Part shown: positions 1 through 11,560 of the stretch, piece by piece
Numbering within the stretch: position 1 is the stretch's first letter
Layout of the letters: every line of letters starts with the position of its first letter
Assembly (NCBI GenBank): GCA_040954595.2
Contig: CM082597.2
Span: forward strand, 496,001 to 560,000
Source of the DNA: Balanoglossus misakiensis
Lineage: Eukaryota > Hemichordata
Reading direction: 5' to 3'
DNA: 64,000 bases
Notes under the pieces: generated by a model
Told to the model about the DNA's origin: nothing
Databases searched by the model: none
What the model saw: only the letters and a program-made list of their open reading frames with translations
Position numbers and translations under genes: made by a program

Positions 1-3000
1 AAACTTGTGAGAACGCGTAAACTGTAATGACACTATGTATAAGCTTACCAAACTTTTGAAATTTGATGATTTTTTTTACCTAAAAATTGATCTTGATATA
101 TAAAGCGTTTCTAGGATTTTCTACATTGGTTTTAATACTAGCGATTAGGATTTACACACAACATTTTTTTATTGAAGAGAATGAAGGTTTGTTGCCCTTA
201 GCGCGTATCCTTCGCTGGTTTCACATTTCGATCAAAAATGAACGAGACAATGCAATATTTTTCAGCTTCAAGTCAACTGGGACAGGCATTGGTTTGAATA
301 ACAATCTATATTTCATTGCTAGTAACAAAATCCCAAATGAGATGATGTATAATCCACGACAAACATGTTATTCCTAGGAAAAAGAAAAAGTTATCGCACA
401 AATGTTGACGATTGCAAGTATACATCGAAGACCAAAGTCACTGACTGGAAGAATCTTCTGAACTTGTATATCGGTTCACATGTGTGAAGCTATCTCAAGT
501 TCTAGGATTTGTCGGCTCCTTCATAAAATGGAAAAAGGATTAGAGACTGTTTGAGTGAAGACTGAACGGATGTGTTGAACGACGCCAAACGGGATCTGCA
601 TCGTCTCAACTGAGAAACAAGTTCCTGTAGCCCCAGGAAACCAGTTTCAATCTACTGAATTGCCCAAACCAATGATGTAAAGTGCTTCTTCCACGCTACT
701 CCTATCTTTAATACCAACCACCGCTCTCTTTAAAAATTCATATTTTTCATCAAGAATTGGTCTCCATGCCAACAGCGTAAGTGGTTCGTTTAGATGATGC
801 GACCCAGGCGACCATTCGTATTTTATGCGATAGCCTTATGGTGAATTATTAGTTACACCCAAGGAGGGGTTGCCAAGAGATACTTGTAACTTGGGGGAGT
901 TTTGCAATAAGTAGAAAATGTTGCAATCCTCTTTCTACTTAGAACCTCTTCTCGCTCAACACCAAAACTTCCCAGCCATGTCGGTAAAAAGCGCTGTCTA
1001 AGGCCGTCTACAGGTCACAGACCGCCGCCTTGGCAAAAGGGCCGACTCGAACCCCATTCGTGAACTTTACAGAGATAGGCCTACCAGTATTTCATAATTT
1101 CATTTTTACAGGTTTGAGTAAAATTGCAGAGTTACAACCATTTGACCTAGCTTGCAAATGAGTCCCTGGCGCCATAGTTATCAGATGTGTAAATCTATAC
1201 AGATACGGTGGAAAATTAAGAAATTCGCATCAAGCAAAGATATTAATAATTTGTTAGATACTTATAATTAAATTTGACATGCTAAGAAAGAGTGATGCTG
1301 TGCGGTTTTCGCTGGTTAGCCGAAAGTTAGAAGTATTCATTGGTAAAACTTTGCATCCTGTGTAAAAAACGAAGTTCAAACTACATATGTATTTTGCACT
1401 TTTCATTTAACAGCTAACTAATAATACGCATGATATTTGATGTCAAGGGTTCGACTTATAGTCAACGATCTCAAAATCACTGATTTAGGATCACTTTCCT
1501 GTCCACCGGTTTCGGGGGAATTATTCTAAATATGTCTGGAGTCTGAAACTGTGGCACCAAATCAGCGCCAATCCAGATATCATATCACGGGGAAAGCCGT
1601 CACGTTGTTTTCCAGTGAATGAATAAACTGAATGAAACAAATCGGGAGATATAATTCAGCGACAATAGGATGAGTACAGTGGCGCCATGGCTGACAATCC
1701 ATGGTGGTGCACAGCGCCCTCTAGCGGCCATGTTGTAAATTCCTAACACTGTGATAAAGTCCACATACGCACCACTTTTGCGTTAATCAATGACACGAAA
1801 ACCCATTTCCAGTTTCTGAAAATTTTACTGCTATATTTTAAAAGTGTTTTAAAATATCTTTTCATACTTGACGCTTTGGAATCCCTAAGTTTGTACTGTA
1901 TATTTGATTTCATACAGTGTTTGCAGTGATTTGAACAGGATAGGTAGAATAAATTTGATCAATGATGCATGAATGCGGTGGAGTTGATAATAACATCTTT
2001 CATTATCTCTCCCCCTTTTCGTCTCTTGATATCTGGTATCAATTGTTTACCTAATCTCCTGGGAGTACCATTTTCTGTTAAGAAATTAGGACTCCTGATA
2101 AGTCACCTAGTGGCGGAGATAAATTGTACATATATGCATTTCGAAAGACGTTATTCACTGAATGGAAGATAGATTTGTTGAAAGCTTTTTAGGTTATCTT
2201 GCAGAGACGGTAGCCAACGAGAAGTAAAATAAATTCCTGATAAAAGAGAAATGAAATATTAGGATTATGGGCATATTAACCTGAATTCAGAGCCAACTTT
2301 TGCATCAGAATAAACCACAAAATTGCAAAATTCCAGGGTAATGGTTTTGTCGCTTAGCTCTCGCATACAAAGTGTATTATTAAGCAGTTTTATTATTTTT
2401 TAAAAATGATGACAGACACGTTTCCAATAATGACTACAGTAGATCATCATATGCAACACAAAAAGAGTTTCTGTCAATGTTACGAAACGTGTTCAAAGCA
2501 TTAAAAACCCAAAAACTAACAATGCATAGAGAATGTTTAATATTGCATCAAAAATATAATGTCACATGTAAAAAAAAATCAAATGACAGGCCTCTGGTCA
2601 TAGATGAATTTTGAAGTGCATAGTATATGAAAAGAATATTTCAGAATAAGTGTAAGAAAAAAGTTAATATGAAATTCTGTCAATGTTTTAAATTGACTAG
2701 AATTTCTATCATTTTTCATTTCATGTTCAACCTCTAGTTTCTATCAATTCCTTGTGTATTAATTATGGTAAAAGTTCATCTAAACTAGTGTTTAACAGAT
2801 CTAACTTGTCAAAGTCTCCTGATAAATAAGTCCTGTATAGGATATACCCTGGTCAAGTGAAAAAGCAATCACACAGTGTCAGATGAAAAAGTCTCTTTCT
2901 TAATCAGTGGGTTTTAAAAAGTTCAGTTCATTATTGAATGTTAGTTGTATTAAATGTAAGGAAAGTGTATAAATATTTACTGCAATCTGAATGTCACTGT

Positions 3001-3631
3001 AAACTAAATGTTACACTGTACATATCAGTGAAATGTTGCAATGTGAATTCTGAAAGTTAAACTGTATGTAAATGGTGCTCTGTTCTAAATGATATATTGC
3101 ATATGTGGTGATGTATTATAATTCATGTCAATGTTAAAATTCACTCAACGGTTACAAAAATACAAATTTTGCACGGGTAATAATATCTATACTGTCTTCT
3201 ATAAGTTCTGTACCTGTTGCTATGTGGTCAATTTATCATATCATTACATGTTGCACTGAAGTTCATTCTTAAACTTTTCAATTTATGCATGATTCACTGG
3301 CTTAATAACATCACAAGGAATAAGACAGAATTTTCTTTCCAACAACACGATTTGAAGTAAATTTCTTTCTGGACAGTTTAGTACTGTTGAAATGGTATAA
3401 TTTACAAATGATTCCAGTCAGATCACAGGCCATTCTGCCAAATTACTAAATTACTGAAAACTTGGCAAGTTACTTCTGCATCATAAATTCCATATGTTGT
3501 ATATGTCATATTCTTTTGTCACTCGAATTGACTTGCATAGTATTTTAGATGTTATTTCAGTTTCTCACCCCATACTGGGAAACTTCAGCCCCAAATCTAC
3601 AAGACTTAATTGATTCTCATGATTAGAGCAC
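1..3631. other. Left-edge region, no gene recognised
   Basis: No reading frame here resembles a known family. The longest open stretch (about 96 codons, 87-377 +) begins with a hydrophobic run but has no recognisable domain, splice context or codon signal, so I do not call it. A GCGCCCTCTAGCGG motif at 1713-1727 resembles an inverted CTCF core. The part nearest 3631 should include the 3' untranslated region of the minus-strand WD40 gene. An AATAAA on the minus strand at 2388-2393 could end that transcript, but this is only a guess. Confidence 0.5.
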
Positions 3632-6600
3632 TCAATCAATTTCATCTTCGACAAGATAGTTCGGATCATTTGCCATTGGGTTGGCAGTACTCTTTTTCTT
3701 CTTTTTCTCTGGAGATTTTTTCGACTTTTTACTGCGTCCTGGTTTGTATGCATTCCAAATTCTGATGGTTTTGTCCCAGGATCCTGTCAAGTACTGTTTA
3801 AATAAAATAAAATAAAATAAAATAAAATAAAATAAAATAAAATAAAATAAAATAAAATAAAATAAAATAAAATAAAATATACTCTAGTGTGAATAAACAT
3901 ATACATGTATGCTTTGAGTGTCAAAAGATTCTGACACCTTTATCATAAATTGTTTTATATTGTAGAAAATAATAAAATTGGAATAATTTTACCTGGCTTC
4001 TGTCTGGTATGTGTATTATGCATCTGATTGCATCTGTGTGTCCTATGTTGGTTTGTACGAGTTTGTACGTTTCTGGATCATACACCCTGAAATGTAGAGA
4101 GATAGCATAAGTTTAGTGCACATGAAATATGGAAGGAAGCGAAGGCAGTCCACTATTTGAATGCGTAGAATGCAAAATTTGCAGAATATTCGGATTGGAC
4201 GTAATGTTTGTACACATGAAATTACACAAATGCGCATAAGACGATCGTCAGCTTCTTAATAGACGTGGACTTACTTGAGACTTGTACCAACTCCAGCAAT
4301 AACACTACCATTCAGCTGATCAATACACAATGCTGTTACTGGACCGTGTGTTGCTAATACTTGTTCACAATTCATTCCATCTTCACTCTGAATCACAAAA
4401 CACAAGTATGTTAAGTGTTTTTTCACATAAGATTACAATTTCTTTAATGATGTCTTCCAATAATGCAACAACAGATGTCACAATAAAGGAAGTTGTAAAA
4501 AAAGCTCCCATCAATTCTGTAATGGCTACAACAATTAAAACACAGCCACTAAAGTTAAAAGTAACAACAGTAATGGACTAATCAAAATAAACTTTTAAAG
4601 ACTTGCCATTTCTGTTCAAACTAATTCAAACACCAAAGCCAAATCAATAAATGACCATGGAAAGTTTCTTGACACTGAATCACAGAAACCGTTCACACTA
4701 GAATTTCATTATTCCATTTATCCATCTAACTTACCAATCCTTTGTTAATTCACTTACCCATATTCTTATTGTTCCATCTTCAGACCCAGTCACCCAGATG
4801 TCTTTCAAACTATTCCACCTGACTTGTGTGATTTCACCTTCGTGTCCCTGTAATGTGTTGCATAGTGTCATCTTGCGACCATTCTCACTGAATTTACGGA
4901 TGTACACCATTTTGTCACTGGAGGCATACGCAAACTCGTTCCTGGAGAAAGATTCACAGTGTGAGTTAATTCATTTCAATTAGTAATCAAACCTGTGTTA
5001 GTGTCCACCTCTATATAGTGGCCAGCTGTCTATAGTGGCCACTAAAATGGATCAGTTCCAAGATGCACAGCACATCTGATCCATATCTGAATGTTCAGAT
5101 ATCTCACCTTTTCCTTGAATAATCCATATCTATAATTATCCCATCACAGGCTAATTCCAGGAAATCAAGAGATCCAGGATTTGTATTCCTGAAACAGTCA
5201 TGTAACCTGGAAGAATAATGCAAAAATAATCATGTTTACAAGATTAGTAAAGCTTTATTCACACAATTTATAAAGGCTTTATATCTGTTGTATTATATAT
5301 TGGCAGATTTGAGGTGATGATGAATTTAAGGCGAAGACAACTTACGTTCCCTTTTCAAGATCCCAGATACATATCCTACGATCCCAGCCTCCAGATATCT
5401 AAACATTTGTAAAACATACAAGAAGTTGGAATTATTTCACACAAGTTATTTCACAATGCTGTGGGACAAATCTCTACTGTAATGACCATAAGAAAGGACC
5501 ATGCTTGAGTCATCATATGAAAAAAGCGTTTTAACTATCACATTATTAACCAACATCTAGCCATAAACAGTACAAGATCACGGCATGTCACAATATCTAT
5601 GCAACAATAACATGCAATAATCATGGATATAGGACAACACCTAGTAATGTATAGACTGTGGGTAAACAGTGATGTAATGGACACGATTATCATGCTATAC
5701 TGGCCTTGAGATAAACCCATGCGACACATGTATAATGGAAATGAGACAAATTCATGCAATAATGTCTATATAAGGCAACCCCATGCTAGATACACAATAA
5801 ACATCTATTTACCGCAATGATTACATACACATTTCTACAATTATGGTAAGCTGAAACCATATATTAAGATAATCAAAACTTATTGTTAGTTATATGTCTT
5901 GTTTGGATGAACCATTAATAACAAGAGTCAATACTTCTGCAATCACAGTAAGTCTTCGACCAGAATACGTAATGGTTTTGAAAAAGACCAATGGACTGAA
6001 AATTATGGCCACCTCTATATAGAGGAAACTTGTCTACTGGTCAGTATAGTGACCACTTTATAACAGTAATACTAGTACATGCTGTATATGTAGCCAAACA
6101 GCAACATAATGTTACTTACCATGTAGGTTGTTTTAAAGCCAGCTTCACGAGGTACAATGGCCATAGATGTCACTACACTATGATGTGCCATCAACACATT
6201 CTTGCAGATAAAACCTGCAACTCGATTCGTAACAGAATCATTTTCCTACAAATAAAAAATGTTACAGATCTTTAATGATTTTTCACTGCTGTGGCAACAC
6301 AGGACATAAACACACACACAAACAAACAAACACAGACACAACACAGAACACCTGTCCACCATTAGCACACACTACCCTAAGACAATAAATTCCTCTTACT
6401 TGGACATTGTGTACTGTATTGAGATAATTATTCCTGAGTGTCCTCCTTGGAAGCAGCAAGGAGTCTTGTGGCAACAGAATTCCGTATTTTTTGATGAGAT
6501 CTTCGTGACCTTCCGGTTTCATGTGTTGAAGTGCATTCACAGCATCATCGTCGAATCCCCACATGTCTATAGATGCAAATAGAACGAATAGACTTCATGA

Positions 6601-9600
6601 CCAATATTATCCTATCATATTATATAAACACCAATTCCTCGCCCGTCAGTTTAAAACAAAGCCAAATATGGAATACAAGCTTAGTTCATTCCATAAAAGA
6701 ATAAAAGTTTGAAAACTTACAGACGTTTGAATCTTCTGATGCTGTAAGAAGCAGATCTAGACTTTCGATAAAAATTGACTTGAGATGGGCAACGTTGGCA
6801 TGACGATGTAAATTAGGCTGAAAAGGGAAAATAGGATGAAATGTATTGAAATTACGATGTATATTTATTATAGAGTATATTGACGATTTGAATCATCCAA
6901 TCAGAATGTTCTAACAGACTTACAGGCGGTATGATTGGCTTATTGAATGCGTAATGACTGATAACTGGAGCATGATGAGATCTGATTGGTGCAGTTTTGG
7001 GTCGTTGTTGTCCATCAGATTCTTTCTTGATGTTCTTGATTTGAATCATTTTACCCTTGGCTTCTGACAGTGGAAATGTTTCTTTGCTAAAAAATAAAAA
7101 TAAACACAATGGTAGTGTCAGCCCACACACTTTCACCCCAGTTCCAACCTTACCATAGAAAACAGTGGGATTGGACTAAACCATGGTTAGACATCTGGCA
7201 ATGTTTGATTGATGATATTCTTACCTGTACATGAAATGATTGGATTGTAATCGTTCCCATTTGTGAACATTGCCATCACTTCCACCATTAAATATGAGAA
7301 TAGGTGCTTTGCATGCTGTGAAATAAAAAAAATATTGTCTGAACATTCACGTCAAACTCAAAGTAATGACACTATTTTCAACATACATCATTTTTTGATC
7401 TCTACGACTCACTCACTCTATTTTACTCAGTTGTTTAGTTCTCTCTCCATCTATAAATGTTTATCACCTAATTCTATACTTTCCCTTACCTCTACTGAAA
7501 TCTATCCTGGTAACTTCACAAGTCTGATACACTGTATCTACTTCTACACTCATCTCTCTTCATCTAAGAATATTCATCCAGAATTCTTCTTTTCCTAAAC
7601 TCAAATCTAACTTGACATCGTTTCTAAGTAACTCATTCAAAAGATGCACCTTCCAGTTGATTGACGGAATATTGATTCCTAACTTTGAATCAATACACTG
7701 TTTAGCGGACTTTACACCTGTGATTGTTTAAATGTTTAATCTCTCACTGTAACATTTATTGATTATACCATTAACCAGCTTATAATTTCACAGTAGTAAC
7801 TTAAATGGACAATGGTCTCCGCTTTAGATGGTATTTCTAACAGTGTTGTTTATCGACTACAATGTATTGACCCACTCTTGAAAGTGCCATGTTAGAATGC
7901 CTAGTGTTTGACTTGTCAACAAACTACACAGCGCCAACCACCAAATGAATTATGCACAACCTTCCATACTTACTGTACGTTAGACTTTCCACATTATGTT
8001 TACATTGCAAAGCAGTGATACATCCAGATGGATTGTATTTCCAGAGAATTACATGCCTTCTACTCGTACTCCCTATAATACAAACATAATGAAAACAGAT
8101 AAATAAGATAAATCTTAAATCAGTGTCTGACTGTCCGTCTGTCTGTCTATCTATCTATGTATCTATGTATAACAGTATATGGTTGAAATTAAATTTTTGA
8201 TTTATACTTCACTCACCAATAACTTGATTCATTTCTGGGAAGTATTTTAACAACTGTAAATGATATTTCTCTGTTTCTTCTCCTTGAAAAGTACCGATGA
8301 AATCTGACACCTAGTTTGGAATATCAGGGTGAAAACAGAATCAGACAGTTACACAGAAAGTACCAGACAGTGATAACATTGAAATATTTTGGACCATATG
8401 ACGTCGAAACAGCTAGGTCAAATCATAAGACAGTCATGTAACAAGCATCATGTGACAATCATGTGACAAGTCAACATTTCTTACATTTTCACCAGATTTT
8501 GGATCATACATGCTGGCTACAGATGATCCACTGGCAATCCACACAGTTTTATTCCTTGGTACGTAACAAAGTCCGGTTATTGTTGCTAGGAAACCATCAA
8601 GTCTGTGCGTCAGCTGACCATCTTGTGACCAAATCTTGACCACTTTATCGAAGGAACCCGTCAGAAGTCTGAAATGAAGGAGATGAAGATGTTGATCACT
8701 TGAAGTCATAACTAGAATGGGTTAAAAACTGATATCAATTTTTAGACATGTGCAATTTTGACTGTCATGTTACACACAGTATGAGGTGTGCTCATCACAC
8801 ATTTTGAGCTCCAAGATCAAATAAGAAATATTCTTTTACCTTGTATTATTTTCTGTATCTTTGACGAGTATGAGACTGGTTATGCCGGCATCATGGGCTT
8901 TGTTATTGCTACATTTCAAAACAAACAAACAATCAAACAAATAAACATAACTAAGAAAATGATACAATTGTTATGAACAATGTGAGAAAAGTCTACATGC
9001 ATAAAAATTATGAAATATAATATTTTTAGAATCTTACCAGAATATTTTAGTGAGTCCACGATATCCAGGGTAAGACGATGAATCAAAACACATTAATTTA
9101 CCATCATATCTAAAAGAAACGAAATATGAATGAAGGTTGACATATGCAATTGTATATGTACTGCCTAAATATTGTTTTTTATTGACTAGATCTATCAAGA
9201 TGATGAAATAGGCAATGGTCATATCAACTTACCCTGCTGTGTAAATTCTGGACTCATTGCATAAAACACAACGAATAATATCATGGTGGTCCAGGCTCTC
9301 TGTGACAGACTTTAGGTTTATTATGTGACCATGGTCTTTATCTGAAAGGAAAGATTATCTGAAGTTAGGTCCAAGTTCAAATCCTGTAAAATATGTGCTG
9401 ATTAATTATAAGATAGGTCTCAGTTTATATGCAATAAAATACAAGTGATTTTATTAATCTTTCAAGTGTCAATATCAATAAAAAGTCATCAACCTTGCTT
9501 TATAGTGAACAACCATTCTGCCAAAAATTCAATGTTATTGACCACTTACTTTCATCTAAATCAAAGGCCTTTAACACTCCATTGAAACCACACACAAGTT

Positions 9601-10871
9601 GATGCCGTTTAAAATTCATTGCCATACAGTAGATCGGTGAACCAAGCTGTTAAAAACAAAAGAACAAACACTGATTTTATAATCATGAAATAAGCTGACA
9701 GAAAAAAGTCAAGCTTAGTACCATTACCAAGTAATGATTAATGTAATGTGACACAGCCAAATTATTATTTTGATTGAGTGTTGGGTCTATAAATGGTTGA
9801 ACCAGCCAGGGACTGGGTGTTGGGCCTAAGTTGAAGACTTGCTTACCTCAATTTTATCATGTACTCCTCCTCCCGATGCCCAGGCTATCAGAGATCCATC
9901 ATTTGAGGATGAAAATAATAATTTAGGATCACTCCTGTAATTCACAATATACAAGGTGAGACTAAGTAAATAATAGTCTTAAGAATTACATAACAGAAAC
10001 ATGCTATCTTGTAAACTTTTACATTTATTTAGGTCAGGACATCATGTTTGAATAAGAAACCCTTTCCTGCAAATAATTGTTAGTCCATCAATTGCAAGCA
10101 TATGCTTTGTATAAAGTTGGTTTTGAATTTTAAATTGTAGTCATAATGATATACACTGTAATGTGTTTTAACTGAAGACATATCTTCACTTAAAACCCAT
10201 TACAGTGTATATCATTGCAAACAGCAAACCCACCAGCAACTTACCAGTATAAAAAATCTGTGACCCATCCTTGATGTTCATGTGATGACATTACAGGTAG
10301 ACCACTCTCAGCTTCAAATGTCTTGATAAAACCATCTGAAGATATCAACATTTATTTTTATTTTGATGAAATTTGACAGAACACAGTTATCTTGTAGGTA
10401 ATTATTGTTTTTATTGTATTGTGTAACTTTATATATCTCTCATTCTTTTATTTGAGTTTATTGCATACGTTTTACTCTTCTAATGCAAACCAATAGTGGT
10501 TTCTTAAATTGTTTTATAAGTGTTCATTTCGTTCAGTCTGATAGTGTGAGTATTGCCACCCCCTCCCCAAGATAACCAATGCCAGATGTTTAGGGCACAG
10601 TCCGTCTGTGGTTTACATATGCTAGACACAAAGTCGACCTTTATCCCTTCTCAAATTTCTCTGTCGCCTTCTGATTCAGAGGCATAGCAGCCAATAACCG
10701 GACACTCTCGCTACACTTATGGGTCGCAGTCCAACATCAAAACATTGAGACTTCGAGTTGTCACTAACCTTCACAACCAGCCAGGATTTCTCGACGCAGC
10801 GGATGAAAGCCTAAAGCAGTAATTCCTCGTGAATGTGTGTCCTTCACGACATACTGCTTTTCCATCGCCAT
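3632..10871 (-). CDS. WD40-repeat protein, 21 coding exons
   Basis: The predicted product is 784 residues and almost entirely WD40 repeats, so it should form one or two beta-propellers and act as a protein-interaction scaffold. The start is the first ATG of MAMEKQYVV at 10871. Exons: 10769-10871, 10245-10335, 9847-9934, 9550-9646, 9233-9341, 9038-9109, 8840-8908, 8485-8668, 8217-8310, 7974-8072, 7225-7315, 6924-7086, 6721-6817, 6400-6566, 6120-6245, 5346-5398, 5108-5206, 4758-4941, 4275-4387, 3993-4086, 3632-3793. All phases agree. Repeat signatures include GSFDKVVKIW, GGWDRRICIW, GSEDGTIRIW and GSWDKTIRIW. The tail is lysine-rich (KKSPEKKKKK) then acidic, ending LVEDEID and stop. Family membership beyond WD40 is not recognised; a ciliary or centriolar WDR protein is possible. 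Another frame stays open across the last exon to 3565 but does not join the upstream exons. Confidence 0.85.
3800..3878. repeat. (AAATA)n microsatellite at a splice acceptor
   Basis: About sixteen AAATA units. On the minus strand this is (TATTT)n placed immediately 5' of the AAACAG acceptor of the last WD40-gene exon (exon starts at 3793), so it occupies the position of the polypyrimidine tract. Confidence 0.9.
5001..5044. repeat. GGCCACCTCTATATA dispersed repeat, copy 1
   Basis: Reads GTCCACCTCTATATAGTGGCC followed by a second CTATAGTGGCCACT unit, partly palindromic. Related sequences occur at 6006-6060, 21991-22022 and, inverted, 54910-54926. All lie in introns, which suggests a small dispersed family. 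Confidence 0.55.
6006..6060. repeat. GGCCACCTCTATATA dispersed repeat, copy 2
   Basis: GGCCACCTCTATATAGAGG followed by TATAGTGACCACT, matching the arrangement at 5001-5044. It lies in intron 15 of the WD40 gene. Confidence 0.5.
7126..7190. repeat. TTTAACCCTTTC MITE-like element, degenerate copy
   Basis: Contains CTTTCACCCCAGTTCCAAC, TTACCATAGAAAACAGTGG and GGACTAAACCATGG, the core shared with 29133-29217, 53671-53747 and 57573-57648. The terminal repeat is poorly kept here. It lies in an intron of the WD40 gene. Confidence 0.5.
8125..8170. repeat. (TCTG/TCTA)n microsatellite
   Basis: Imperfect tetranucleotide tract running from TCTG units into TCTA and TATG units, within an intron of the WD40 gene. 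Confidence 0.8.
10145..10216. repeat. 72-nt near-perfect inverted repeat (hairpin)
   Basis: Two 33-nt arms, 10145-10177 and 10184-10216, are reverse complements with two mismatches, separated by a six-base loop. It sits in intron 2 of the WD40 gene. The size suits a small palindromic transposon remnant or a precursor-miRNA-like hairpin, although the loop is short for the latter. Confidence 0.85.
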
Positions 10872-11560
10872 TTTGGCTGATTTTACAGTAGCAACACAGT
10901 AGAAAACAACTTCCTGTTCAACTTACACGCCCCAATCAATTACATGTACGACAACGTCCGCCATTTTAGCAGCGCCGCCGTCTCCATGGTGATTAGGTAC
11001 GTGGACGAGCTGGTGCATGTGGACGTTGGGGGCGCTCTAACCACCCCAACTGTACCTTTCGTTTTTTTTTTACTGAACACTGGTCTGTTCACTGAACAAT
11101 TCTGTCGCAAATTACTGACATCATTGCAGAGAATACACTCGATGGAGACATATACATGTTTATAGGATATATAAAACTTTATTACTTGTGGCAGTTTTAC
11201 TTTTAACTTGTTTTGACATGGGCAGTACAGCTTCAGAGGCAGTGAAGTCACTTTTCTGGTTCTATAATCATACAGCTACCATTGTGAAAAAATCCCTTAT
11301 TTCTGTAATAGAATAGTGCTTCTAATCATATCCTTCAAAACTTTAAAATCAGCCATATCTGTGTTTTTGACTTAATCACACTGTCAATACTTAAAAATCA
11401 AAACAAATGAATTAACTGTTAAAATTATTTTTCATTACAAAAAAGCTAAAAGTTCTTGTGGTGTTACATTTATACAAATGCAATAATTCAATATTCATTA
11501 CTGATTCTATTTTGATTTCAGTGTTGTTTGGCAATTGCGGATTAATTCTTCCAAAGACGT
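10872..11560. other. WD40-gene promoter side and CCDC15 3' end
   Basis: Intergenic. It holds the presumed promoter of the minus-strand WD40 gene and the 3' untranslated region of CCDC15. A minus-strand AATAAA at 11178-11183 fits CCDC15 polyadenylation. A 13-codon upstream reading frame with start context AAAATGGCGG lies at 10923-10964 (-) ahead of the WD40 start. A GGGGGCGCT motif lies at 11026-11038. Confidence 0.5.

Noticed and set aside
87-377. 96-codon open frame with a hydrophobic start
   Set aside because: No family resemblance, no splice partner, AT-rich background; chance open frame is sufficient.
3565-3753. Open frame of 62 codons (-) at the end of the WD40 gene
   Set aside because: It is a shifted frame. 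The frame that continues the upstream exons stops at 3632 after LVEDEID.
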